Shown: positions 12,943 to 22,842 of the stretch, in pieces | Position numbering within the stretch: the stretch's first letter is position 1 | How the letters are laid out: each line of letters starts with the position of its first letter | NCBI GenBank assembly: GCA_034770075.1 | Contig: JAVJAP010000334.1 | Coordinates: forward strand, 248,001 to 312,000 | Direction: 5' to 3' | DNA length: 64,000 nucleotides | Source: Aralia elata | Lineage: Eukaryota; Streptophyta; Magnoliopsida; Apiales; Araliaceae | The notes under the pieces: generated by a model | The model's input: the letters and a program-made list of their open reading frames with translations, nothing else | What the model was told of the DNA's origin: nothing | The model's database searches: none | Program-made: the position numbers and the translations under genes

Positions 12943-13607
12943 TCCTTTTGCTAGACTTCTGAGTCATAATTTATCGAATCACATAGGACATTCTCTCGTT
13001 TTGCTAGAAGTGGTAGATTCTTTGTTGATCATTCACCTATCTCCATGTATAACTTATTATACCCAATCATACCCTTTGATATACCCTAAGGGTCTTAAGG
13101 GACATGTCAAAGTATAACTCATCATACACAAGATACTATGATGATCTCAAGTCCAAGGATCACTTGTACTACTGTCACTAGAGGAATTCCTATTGACAGG
13201 CGAGTAAAACTCCATTAGGTATTCCTTAGCGAGCCACGTTCAGTGAACTTATTCTCTAATAAGCTCCTACATACTTGCTTTAGTGTCTCCACACAAATGA
13301 TTATGAGATCAATCATTCTCTTCCAAAGAGCAAGCAATGTATGTACTAATCTATCCGGATTCACTAATCCCCTTTTTAGTAATCCATCGATTAGGAACAA
13401 TTTTAGTTTGTGAGCTATCTAGAATTTAGATCTCATTAGCATGATCCCCATCATGATTCTAAAAGCATTGCTCAAAACTATGGGTTTATCACATTTAATA
13501 TAACAGCACCATGTAGATAATATAAAATGCCTTTAATAACCGAATAAGATTACAAAGTATATGCTACATCATATCAAATAGATTGGCTTGTGTGCATACT
13601 ACTTTCA
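12943..13607 (-). repeat. B1 5' LTR, truncated
   Basis: Matches the U3-side 0.66 kb of the 6866-8688 LTR (from about position 8030 rightward) and ends CTTTCA at the target duplication. The U5-side ~1.2 kb and the PBS are absent. The break lies at a short local repeat of ATTCTCTCCTTTTGCTAG, suggesting deletion between short repeats. Sense ORF 13215-13400 is retained. Confidence 0.82.
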
Positions 13608-13851
13608 CGATTCACATCGAACTTCTGGAAGCGCCTACATGAATGCATGGGAACGCAGTTACGTATGAGTACGACATAATATCCACAGACCGACGGACAG
13701 AGCGAAAGAACGATTCAGACATTGGAAGATATGTTAAGAGCTTACATCATAGATTTCAAAGGGAATTGGGACGATCATCTACCATTGGTGGAATTTGCTT
13801 ACAAAAACAGTTATCATGCAAGTATTGTCATGCCGCCTTATGAAGCGTTGT
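13608..13851 (+). pseudogene. pol: T1 integrase core, second fragment
   Basis: Continues integrase after the B1 insertion: RFTSNFWKRLHECMGTQLRM, then YPQTDGQSERTIQTLEDML, and DDHLPLVEFAYKNSYHAS, ending at PPYEAL. The catalytic Glu block QTDGQSERT is present, but the usual His before PQTDG is Tyr and a TAA precedes it. It is cut by the next insertion after position 13851; the frame resumes with YGRKYRTPLCW at 15124. Confidence 0.88.
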
Positions 13852-15117
13852 TGCCCGATTTCACAATCAACAATTACGTGCAAGTATACACGATCAACAA
13901 GTAATAAAGTGATAAGAACGAGTGTCGAACCCACAAGAATTATGATGCTTAATATCTCCAACTGTCAATTTAGATTATGGCTATTCTATTAAACAATCAC
14001 AATTTGAGTATTGATTGAAACTAATTAAATTAACACTAGCACTGACAATAATCACAAAGGTTAAAATTCAGATTTAAAAAGATTAAGACTACAATATCCC
14101 CAATTATGTATCATAAACCAATCTATCTACACATTCCAATTATTCACTTCAATGGAGTTGTTAACAGAAATTCAATTATATTTATAAGCCCTTTTCCAAG
14201 TGATCAAATAAATCTATCTAATCCAATTAACTCTGCGATATTCCTATGCAAAACTAAAGGATTAAATTCATTAAGCTTCAATCTCCAGTTGTTACATGCA
14301 GCAAAGAGATGTCCATATTCACTTCACAATCCTAATTATTCAACACATGCAAATAATTAAGAATACATGCTATCTCATCCAGTTCTAATCCTAGGTTGCA
14401 TCTCCTGAATTCACCTAGAATATTCCGCTAATTTTCGGCCAAACAATTTAATCAATAAGCATAGAATAAGATAGACAACTCAAACTGATTGAATAACTGG
14501 AATTAAATAGATAATTAATTCATAAATGTAACTGGTTCAATTGTAGCCTTAATTAAAGGTTTAGTTCATACTGACAATAAAAACTAAAAATCCAAAATAA
14601 GTCATCATAATTAATTACAAATCAGAGATAAAAGATTAAAAGAAAACTCAATGTAATCTCTAGTTTTCCAATCTGAATTCGTCACGATGCTTGACTTGAT
14701 CTTCAATCTCCTTGTTTAGCTCTGAAAATTCAATCTTTGCCTCTCCCTTATCCAATGCATTATCTCTTATTTATATCCTCATAATCCTCCTCATCAGAAT
14801 AGTAGATAGAATCCTTGTTAGCTTTAACCTTTTCAAATAACTGAATGCTGACAAATCTTTTAAATTCACTCAGCCGCATTCTCGCCTCGGCGAGAAACTC
14901 TTCACAAAACTCCTCGCCCCGGCGAGAAAATTAGACCATGACTTCTCGCCCCGGCGAGGTTGCCCTGCACCCAGCTACTTTATCTTCCTCTAACCTGCAG
15001 CCAGTCTCAACCTATAAAAGCAATGCAAAAACAAATAAAAAGATACTAAAAACACTTAAAGACTGTAAAGAATTAAGCCAAAGACGTATCAAACTCGTAG
15101 GTTAAAACTTACTCATT
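13852..15117 (+). mobile_element. Unclassified 1.27-kb insertion in T1 integrase
   Basis: Excising this segment restores the integrase sequence. The flanks AAGCGTTGT (13843-13851) and AAGCATTGT (15118-15126) look like a 9-bp target duplication with one mismatch, though a shorter one is possible. It starts TGCCCGATTTCAC and ends AAACTTACTCATT with no obvious terminal inverted repeat, no LTR pair and no ORF of recognisable function. It carries three palindromes of the kind seen in the Athila spacer, reading in the plus direction. It could be a MULE-like, Helitron-like or LARD-like non-autonomous element, or a solo remnant; I cannot decide. Confidence 0.6.
14878..14958 (+). repeat. Three CpG-rich palindromic 16-mers
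   Basis: TCTCGCCTCGGCGAGA, CTCGCCCCGGCGAGA and TCTCGCCCCGGCGAG begin near 14880, 14914 and 14943, spaced about 30-33 bp. The consensus equals the sense-strand word of the Athila spacer at 1366-1531, although neighbouring sequence is unrelated. Confidence 0.85.
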
Positions 15118-15726
15118 AAGCATTGTATGGCAGAAAGTACAGAACTCCATTATGCTGGGATGAAGTTGGCGAATGTCAATTTCTAGGACCAGAACTGGTA
15201 CAACAGACTGCCGAAATCATCAAAGTGATCAGGGTGAGATTGATAGCTGCTCAGGATATGCTGAAGAAATATGCCAATTAACAGCGCAAAAATTGAGAAT
15301 TTGAAACTCGTAGCTTTGTTTTCTTGAAAGTGTCTCCTTGGAAGGGGAAAATTCGTTTTGGTAAGAAGGGGAAACTGAGTCCAAGGTTCATTAGACCCTT
15401 TGAAGTGTTATGGAGAATTGGTGAAGTTGCGTATGAGGTAGCCTTACCTCCAGCGTTAGAACATATCCACAATATTTTTCATGTTTCAGTGTTACGACCA
15501 TACAAACCCGACTACAAGCATGTTATAGAATATGAACCCCTGCAGTTTGAAAAAGATTTATCTTACGAGGAAATGGCTGTTCAGATAGTTGACCGAAAAG
15601 AGCAAGTACTCAGAAATAAAGTTATACCTTTTGTTAAGGTGATTTGGGGGAACCACAACGCTGAAGAACCTATGTGGGAACTCGAAGATCAGATGATGGA
15701 AAATTATCCTCAGTTATTTGCTTAGT
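15118..15726 (+). pseudogene. pol: T1 integrase C-terminus with chromodomain-like end
   Basis: Resumes with LYGRKYRTPLCWDEVGE, then GPELVQQTAEIIKVIR, the SPRFIRPFEVLWRIGEVAYE block and HIHNIFHVSVLRPYKPD. The last ~60 residues (QIVDRKEQVLRNK...WELEDQMMENYPQLFA) form the chromodomain-like tail characteristic of chromoviruses, thought to target insertion to marked chromatin. Two stops (TAA, TGA) lie near 15281-15297; from 15324 to the natural stop at 15723-15725 the frame is open. The Trp in PLCWDE is intact here, whereas T2 has a stop at the same codon. Confidence 0.9.
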
Positions 15727-15737
15727 CTATGTGTAGC

Positions 15738-15836
15738 GATTTTGGGGACATGATCTTTGTAAAGAGGGGAGAATATAACGGGACGAATTAATTGAGTCGT
15801 GATTTTGGGGACAAAATCCTTTTAAGGGGGGAAAGA
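15738..15836 (+). promoter_or_regulatory. T1 duplicated hairpin and polypurine tract
   Basis: Two tandem copies of a unit: hairpin GATTTTG-GGGA-CATGATC (15738-15755) with tract AAAGAGGGGAGAA, then hairpin GATTTTG-GGGA-CAAAATC (15801-15818) with tract TTAAGGGGGGAAAGA ending at 15836. Both tracts are followed by an LTR-start-like sequence (ATATAACGGGACGA and ATGTAACGAACGAG). The second is the functional PPT by position, priming plus-strand DNA synthesis. Confidence 0.75.
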
Positions 15837-18525
15837 TGTAACGAACGAGATTTTTATATTTGATCTTTAAATATTTATTGAATTAAATAAATATTTGTGT
15901 CAATTTATCTATTGAGTAAAATATATATTTGATGAAATTGTTGTATATTAATTTAATTAAATATGTTATATTGATTGTATTAATGTGAAATAATTTTATA
16001 ATGCAAAGTGTGAATTTAATTGGGATGATTAAATTAAATGAGTTGTTTATTAATTGTGATGTTGTTCTAATTAATTTAATAATTAATCAGAGGTTTATTG
16101 ATTTGTCATAATTAAATAAATGAGAATTTTTATTATGTGATTATTTGATTTAATGAGTAGTAGTGACTTTTATTTAAATGTAATTAAATAATATAATTTG
16201 GTTAATTAAAGTGTGACAAATAAACTTTATAATAAGTAAGTTAATTAAAATAAACCAAAAAGAAACTTATAGGGACAACCAAATATGGCCTTATGAACAT
16301 GGGAGCAGTTAAGTGCGTACGGCCTTAACTCACACCCATGTTGTGCCAGTTATTATTACCAGTTTCTACGTATTATGTTCCTAAGTCTAAAATCAGAGAA
16401 ATACAGAGAGATTTTTGAGAGAATTTGAGAATTGGAAGAAGAATTCCCATCATCTAGCAATCTAAATCACTAATCAAAGGTAATTTCTTAATTCAAGCTT
16501 TAATTTATGTTTTTAAGTTTTCTCCATGAACGTATACTATAAGTTCTCTGTTAATTGAATTTCATGAGTAAATTATTGAAAAGTTTTTTGTATTAATTAA
16601 TATGCATGTATGAATCATTATATGATGTTTATAAACTGTTTTAGAGTAATTGATCCATGAAATTATGTTTTAAGTGGAGTTTTGAAGTTTACAGAGGACT
16701 AGTATTTGAATATGGCTTAAATGTATGAAAATTTATGTTTTAAATTCATATTAAACGGTAAATTGATGGTTGATTATGTTTATACGTGTAAAAACAAAGA
16801 GAACGAAACTTAAACAAACTGATTTGGTGTTATAACGAATTTGTAATGTGTGATTTCATGAAATTCGACGAAACTTTGAAAAAAGCAAGAACATGAAAAT
16901 TATGAGTTCAAATTCGGTTGTTTGAGTTTATAAAATCATGCTCTAATTGTCGGGTTATTTTTCTATAAAGTCTAAGATTTATGGGTAGCCTTATAATTGT
17001 TGTTTGAGCGAAACTTTGGCCAAATTTGGCTTTTTATGTGTTCTTTGTGAACTTGTGCAACTAGTTCTGCATCGCGGCACCGCAGCGCCGGTGCATAGAG
17101 TAATACTGGCGCCATAGCGCCGACCCGGGTTGTCCGGATTCGGGTCAGGCTAGCGCCGACTCAAGGCTTAAGCCCGACACTGCAGTGCCGGTCCGGGTCG
17201 GGTCAACGGGTCGGTTGGGTCAAAAACCCAAAAAATGAAAATTTTCCAGTTTTTAAAATAAAATAATTTCACATATATGAAACAATATGATATGATAAGT
17301 ATGTAAAGGAATAACAATAGTTTAAGAGCGTAAGTTCGAGTTATGTTTTCTGAAGTGGTCAATCGTTTAATAAAGGTAGTAATTAGTTGAACTATGAGTA
17401 TTAATTGTTCAATGTGAGTTGAATGTATAGGTTACTTAAAGAGCAAATAGATAATATTAGTTGTAACAGACGCCCGAGGCAAGTTCTTAAACCCTACTTT
17501 TCTTTTATGCAAGTTTTCTATCTTTAATCTTTTTATTGCATTGAAAGCAAGTTTCTAAACCTTATTTTTACATTGAGCAAGTTCATAAATCATATACTTA
17601 TGTTGATCAAGTTTCTTATTCTTGATTATCTAATTATATAACTTTGATTGAGATGTTCTAATTCTTTTAAAACAATACTTCGGTTGTACAATGTTTGTTC
17701 AATTGTATACCTTAAAATTCATTATTCGATTGAAATATCAGTTATATTATTGAACTTTGATTGACTAGCAAACCCTTATTGATTAGACTAGCCCATAGTT
17801 GATGAGCATTCTAAATTCCAGAACTGTTATTGAAGTTAATCCAACCCAAACTTCCTTTGGTGCGGACTCTGATGTCAAACTGAGATGAACAACCCTTTTA
17901 TAGGGGATTATATTTATGCCTTAGCGTTAAGATATTGTGCACATACATGGTACGAAAGGTTGATCCCCCTAAGTACAAGAAGTAAGGTCCATATAGTCTT
18001 ACGACTGGTAAAGGTTTAAAGTAAAAATACTTGATAACCTAGGACATAGTTCGTGGTCATATGACCCTCAGATGTTCTTTTGATTCTTGTTTCTAATCTT
18101 GATTCAAAAGTCGAGCTTTCAATTACCCTGTATCCATTGATTGTTCACATGTTATTATTTTTATTGTTTCACTTACTGGGCAATTGTTGCTCATTCTTGC
18201 ATAATAATATTGCGTTGACGAACCATCTACTAGTAAAGGAAAAGGCAAGACGAACAAGTGATAAAGACTTGTTTAATTTGTTTGAAAAATGTTTATGTAA
18301 AAGACCTATGTTATTTATGTTATGTTTCCGCAATGATGTTTTATTTAAGGTTAGATGACCTGAGATTATGTTATTATGATGTTGTAACCCTTTAATAGGA
18401 GGATTTCTATTTCAGTTAAGAGTTTTCATTCTTATTTTTATGAGTAGTTAGATGTGATGTGATTTATTCGGATAGTGAACACCAAATCTCATGGGAATGA
18501 AGTACCCGGATTTTGGGGTGTCACA
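15837..18525 (+). repeat. T1 3' LTR (2689 bp)
   Basis: Begins TGTAACGAACG directly after the PPT and ends GGATTTTGGGGTGTCACA. It is AT-rich with a CpG-rich palindromic island at 17065-17200. No coding sequence was recognised. The sequence after its end (from 18526) matches the interior of the T0 LTR at 20724, supporting insertion of T1 into T0. The matching 5' LTR is not in the window. Confidence 0.85.
17065..17200 (+). repeat. GC-rich cluster of GGCGCC-type palindromes in the T1 LTR
   Basis: Within AT-rich LTR, about 130 bp contain CGGCACCGCAGCGCCGG, GGCGCCATAGCGCCG, TAGCGCCGACTC and CACTGCAGTGCCGG, all variants of a palindromic CGGCRC-N-GYGCCG word, next to CCGGGTCGGGTC repeats. The function is unknown; compare the palindrome clusters at 1366, 14880 and 57361. 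Confidence 0.75.
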
Positions 18526-18582
18526 ATTTTGCCCTAGCATATTCTTGGAATATTCTTGGAATATTCCCTCAAAATATCTACG

Positions 18583-18960
18583 AAGCTTGACAATGCAGCT
18601 TGCAACTGAAAATATCTTCTAAGCTCGACAATGCAGCTTGCAACTGAAAATATCTTCCAAGCTCGACAATGCAGCTTGCAGTTGAATCCATCTTCTAAGA
18701 TCCTCAATGAAAAATATCTTCCAAACTCGACAATGCAGCTTGCAATTGAACTTATCTTCTAAGCTCCTCAATGAAAATATCTTCCAAGTTCGACAATGCA
18801 ACTTGTTACCGTAAGCATGACAAAGCATCTTGTCACTATAAGCACGATAAAGCAGCTTGTGACCGTAAACACGACAAAGTAGCTTGTCACCGTAAGCACG
18901 ATAAAACACTATATCAGTTTAAGCACGACAAAGCAACTTGTCATTACAGATATATCCCCA
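18583..18960 (-). repeat. Two-layer tandem repeat in the T0 LTR (38-bp then 27-bp units)
   Basis: Starts with 38-bp units (18583-18620, 18621-18658, then degenerate) built on AAGCTCGACAATGCAGCTTG followed by CAACTGAAAATATCTTC. From about 18813 it changes to ~27-bp units of the form AAGCACGACAAAGCAGCTTG plus TCACCGT. Both units share the AAGC-GACAA-GCAGCTTG core. Long ORFs on either strand here are artefacts of the periodicity. Confidence 0.85.
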
Positions 18961-19244
18961 AGCTCGACGGTGAAAAATTTATAAGCATGACGTTTTTATT
19001 TTTAAGCTTGACGTTTTTCTCGAAAAAATATTATCTGACCTAATTAATCGTTTACACTATAAAATCACAAAACACCTGGTTCGAAATATCATTTCAATCT
19101 TTATTAAGCACATATGTTACAAAATTCAAATCTCATTAGGGCTTAAGGTTTTAAACTTCTCGATACCTAGTTTTAGGTCACTAAATTAACCTCTAACCAT
19201 ATACGATCGTATTTATAAGCCTCATAAATATTCGGGGTATTACA

Positions 19245-19430
19245 TTCACCCTTACTTATAAGAATTTCGTCCCCGAAATTAACTTTACAAATAACTTTAG
19301 TCATTCAATATTATATTTATATATTCTATAAATATTTAGGATATTACATTCTCTCCTCCTTATAAGAATTTCGTCCTCGAAATTATCTCAAACTTAGTCT
19401 TCAATATGAAATTATCGCTTTTATACCAAA
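19245..19430 (-). promoter_or_regulatory. T0 duplicated hairpin/PPT and degenerate PBS
   Basis: In sense (minus) orientation two hairpins AATTTCG-AGGA-CGAAATT (19367-19384) and AATTTCG-GGGA-CGAAATT (19263-19280) are each followed by a purine tract and a TGTAATA LTR start (at 19348 and 19244). The unit is thus duplicated with a period of 104 bp. A degraded tRNA-Met binding site (TTTGGTATAAAAGC in sense) adjoins the right LTR. Confidence 0.7.
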
Positions 19431-20832
19431 TATGACGCCCCCAAATTCGAGCGTTGGCCGCCCGAACAAGGTTCCGACGTTGTCTCGTACTTCTATCGTA
19501 ACTTAACCAATGATCCCATAATTATATTGGTTGAATTAGTCTATTACAGACTATAAAATCATAAATTTCCTTCACTAAATCCCTGGATCGTAACTTGATC
19601 TCGATCTCATTCTTTCTACAAGTATCAACTTGTAGTTCATTCGTATATATGGTTAACACCATATATATATCGGTCAAATTTTTTAACCTTATGATTTAAA
19701 CATTTTATACTTTCATAGACCCAAGGTTCACATCATTAATAATAGGATGGTTCTTGGGAACAGAAGAATCTTGCGATAAATGTTTGCATCTTTATCCGTG
19801 ATAAGATTCTTTTTCTTTACAGAACATACCGTATTATTCAATACCCTCACTTGAATACAGATCGTTATAGAGATATCACTTTATATCGATATTCCCTATT
19901 TATCGAAAATTCACACTATTAATGATAAGATTGTTCTTGGAACCGAGGGGCGCATTCCGATAAAGGTGGCACCTTACCGGAGCTTATTAAGTGTAACCTC
20001 AATGCTTATAAAACTCCCAATATCATTCAATACCCTCACTCAGATGTATAGTTCTATATCAACATTGTATTAATGTTTTACGATATATCTAAAGTTCAGA
20101 GTATCGACATAACATCATCAGTCCATATTACCAATACCCTCATTCAGATTAATAGATCTTTAACAATTTTAAGTTATATCAAAGTAAAGACATAACACCA
20201 TTCCGATAATAATAACACATAAGAGTTAGAATACTTACGCATAGTTTAAAATAATAGAAGGCTTACCTCGTATATTTTTTACAGTTAATATAGCATCTAA
20301 ACGTTCGTTGTAAATCCTACACGATTATCAGTGTACATAACTAGTTAAACGTTTAACGAATAAGTCTTTTAAGTTTTTATTTCGGGTATTATAACCGCTT
20401 ATAAATAAAACTCCTTCTACTATACATGAAATAATTTCAGTATTATAACTGCTTATAAAATGAATATTTTTACTAACTAATAGAAGAAAATTAAATAAAA
20501 TAACTACGAGAGTATACCTCTTGTAGTTGCTTGCTTTTCTTCCCTTTTTGCCAGAACTTCGACCCTCGAAATATAGTTTTCTCTTACTATAGCTTTGAAA
20601 ATATAAGTGTGGAGTATTTTTGCTCTTGAAAAATAGTAAGGAATGAATGAACTTAGCTTGTTATTTATAGGAAAACCAAGAGTTAGGGCATTTTGGTCAT
20701 TTCCCATCTCAACCATGGTTTATTACTATTTTGTTCTAACATATTCTTGGAATATTCTTGGCATATTCTTGGCATATTCCCTCAAAATATCTACCAAGCT
20801 CGATAATACAGCTTGCAACTGAAAATATCTTC

Positions 20833-22506
20833 GGTTAGTTTCCAGAGGCACAAAAGATATCTAGAAGGGGGTTGAATAGATTCTTTAAAACTTTTTATCT
20901 TGTTTTTAAAAGAATGACTTGTCAGATTAGTTAATAACAAGTTAATTAAGCACAATGAAAAATATGATTGATTTCATCCCCCTTAAAGGAAGAGCGGCTA
21001 TAACGGATAAGATAAACTAGTGATATAACAGTTGTACCAGTTATGACAGTTATAGAGTGCAGAGAGAGAGAAAGAGAAACACAAGACTTTAAGTGGTTCG
21101 GAGCACATAAGACTCATACTCCACTGTTCTACTCCTTGAGTAGCAAATCCACTAAGGATATCTTTACAACTTGAATCACTAAGATTCCTTCAAGGCCAGC
21201 AGCCTTGGAACTCTAGTACACTAAGTACCTTTCAAAGCCAGCAGCCTTAGAACTCTAGTTCACTATTGAACTTCGTTAAGCCCACCAGACTTGGAACAAT
21301 ATAGACTAAGACCTGCAACCTTAGAATCACCTAGTACACTAAGTACTCTTCAAGTCCAGCAGACTTGGAACACGCTGGTCACCTGTTGACCCTTTCATTT
21401 GATTGAGAGTGTTTGGTTCTGTTGCTACTAAGTTGCTTGGAGCATATAATATGATGAACTTAGTAGCGAAGTAAGATGTTTCACTTGAGATCGTAGAGTG
21501 AGGCTTTGACAAATTTGTTTCATTTTTTTTGTACTTGCTTATTTGATTCTCTAATCTGTTTGCCTTATATAAATGCCTCTGAATTCTTCTGTTGAAATGA
21601 GACCGTTGCATCTAATATTCTCATTGAGAGTTATTACTGAACTTAGGAATAGTTTATTCCTTGTTGTGCGCAGTAGTGGGGTAAGTCAGCATCCATTAGC
21701 TTGTTTCCAGATAGTGGCAGGAACAGTGCTCAGAATATCTGCAATCAATAGCTATTTGTTCCCCACTAACGTTGATTCTTCATTCAGATCAATTAAGTAT
21801 TCAGCAACTGTCTTGGGTAGGTCACTCTACTGATATGGATGTTAGCAATCCATTATGGACAACATAGAATATTCAATTTAGTTCTTAGTTGCTTCGCCTG
21901 ATGAGGATCGTAGAGTGTTTGGATGACTATACGATCCTTTGATAAGACTTAATTCTTGCAGACGTTCACTGTGATCTTTCATATTGCATTTTCATTACCT
22001 AGAGACGATATTAATGTTTTGCCCCTTGATCTTCTTAAGTAATACCGTCTTATTCTTGCAGATGTGACTTTACGGTCATGCTTAACTAGGAATCGTAGAG
22101 TTACTGGCTGTTGATAGTATTGACTCTACGATCTGCTGAGCCACTCTACGTTTGTCTGACCAACTCTACGATGCCGAGAGGGAGCTATGCGATTGGCCAA
22201 GCCTCACTTTACGTTTGCCTGGCAAACTCTGCGATGACATGCTTAACTCTACGAAGCTTTGTTGACTGAACTCCAAGTTGGCTGACTGCTCTACGATCCT
22301 TCACTGGATGCTTTATGATACCTTGTGCAGTACTCTACGATTAGTCTAGTCTTATCATTTTAGCTCATTAGATCAACCTAACAAGTTTGATCTTTTCTAT
22401 CTAAGTCCTTGTACATCAAAATCTTTTTAAGAACTTTACAATTCAGCTACTAAAACACATATACATTAATATCACAACATCAAATTTAAACATGTGATTC
22501 CTAACA
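20833..22506 (-). repeat. SIRE-like copia 3' LTR
   Basis: In sense it begins TGTTAGGAATCACATG at 22506, directly after the purine tract AAATAGGGGGAGAT, and ends near 20833 after CAACCCCCTTCTAGATATCT, a sequence typical of SIRE/Maximus-type LTR ends. It contains numerous ACTCTACGAT words, mostly at 22115-22345. The left end abuts T0 LTR repeats, consistent with insertion there; the right flank is lost, so no target duplication can be checked. Confidence 0.75.
22115..22345 (-). repeat. Irregular array of ACTCTACGAT words in the SIRE-like LTR
   Basis: About ten exact or near copies of ACTCTACGAT (variants ACTTTACGTT, ACTCTGCGAT, CTTTATGATA) spaced roughly 15-40 bp, with intervening text rich in GCTGAC/GACTG. 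Three copies in the opposite orientation (ATCGTAGAGT) lie at about 21489, 21906 and 22092. The spacing is too irregular for a simple tandem repeat. Confidence 0.8.
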
Positions 22507-22842
22507 ATCTCCCCCTATTTGATGTTGACAAAAATTAGTAGTTTTGAATCATATCATCAATTCTAATGCAATTGCTTATAAGAGTAAACGTGTCTTATGG
22601 TACAGTGAGCAACTACATTTTTAGATAAAAGCATAAATTTATTGATGTTCTCATAAAGATGACATTGTATAGCAATTACATCAATTGAAGAAAAAGAAAA
22701 GTACAGAGAACTTTAAATACTTAGCTTCTTCCTCTGCCTCTTGATCCTCTTTTGGTCCTTGGGGGATTAGCTCATTCATATGCCACTCTTTGTCTATGTA
22801 TTTCTCTTTGTTCTTCAGTCATGCGTTGGAATTCTCAATTTA
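22507..22842 (-). pseudogene. SIRE-like element 3' internal end with polyprotein C-terminus
   Basis: The last ~120 bases (22842 down to 22721) encode NEFQRMTEEQREIHRQRVA then, after an in-frame TGA, ANPPRTKRGSRGRGRS and stop: the basic Gly/Arg-rich tail seen at the end of the SIRE-type last ORF. About 200 bp of untranslated DNA follow, ending in ATCAAATAGGGGGAGAT, the PPT. Upstream sequence is cut at 22842/22843, where T2 gag begins, with shared CAAGG at the join. Confidence 0.7.

Larger units (their letters stand above)
6866..13607 (-). mobile_element. B1: defective Ty1/copia element, type B, with target-site duplication
   Basis: Minus-strand copia element inserted inside T1 integrase. On the plus strand it begins TGTTAGG and ends CTTTCA, flanked by TGATT (6861-6865) and CGATT (13608-13612), a 5-bp target duplication with one mismatch; removing it rejoins the integrase reading frame. 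It has a full 3' LTR (6866-8688), decayed gag-pol, a leader, and a truncated 5' LTR (about 12943-13607). It shares the fixed lesions of type B: RT YVD instead of YVDD, the RNase H stop, the integrase deletion, and a dead gag zinc knuckle. Confidence 0.9.
6753..18525 (+). mobile_element. T1: Tekay/Del-like chromovirus, 3' half, split by two insertions
   Basis: Plus-strand Ty3/gypsy element represented by integrase fragments at 6753-6865, 13608-13851 and 15118-15726, a duplicated polypurine-tract region and a 3' LTR at 15837-18525. Joining the fragments conceptually gives a continuous integrase-chromodomain order matching the intact element T2 further right. The 5' LTR, gag, protease, RT and RNase H are absent, lost at the breakpoint with the Athila element near 6752. 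The two interruptions are copia element B1 and an unclassified insertion. T1 itself appears inserted in the LTR of older element T0, because T0-like sequence resumes at 18526. Confidence 0.88.
18526..20832 (-). mobile_element. T0: old Tekay-like element reduced to LTR pieces
   Basis: Minus-strand remnant: partial 3' LTR 18526-19244 (ends ATTACA), a 186-bp internal leftover with duplicated hairpin/PPT and a degenerate PBS (TTATACCAAA, near 19421-19430), and a second LTR starting TATGACGCCCCC at 19431 and running to 20832, where a SIRE-like LTR begins. The stretch at 20724-20832 repeats 18526-18640, showing that the two flanking pieces are copies of one LTR. No coding DNA remains, so it is either a deletion derivative or a very short non-autonomous element. 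Confidence 0.7.

Noticed and set aside
6863..13612. B1 as a solo or simple two-LTR element
   Set aside because: The right LTR is clearly truncated and the leader lacks its PBS part, so it is an internally deleted element despite a good target duplication.
14106..14360. 84-codon ORF in the unclassified insertion
   Set aside because: Low-complexity AT-rich translation with no recognisable motif.
18619..19043. ORFs on both strands with repeated Cys/His-like peptides (for example YRKHDKA blocks)
   Set aside because: They are produced by the 38/27-bp tandem repeat; both strands are open for the same reason and no zinc-finger spacing is kept.
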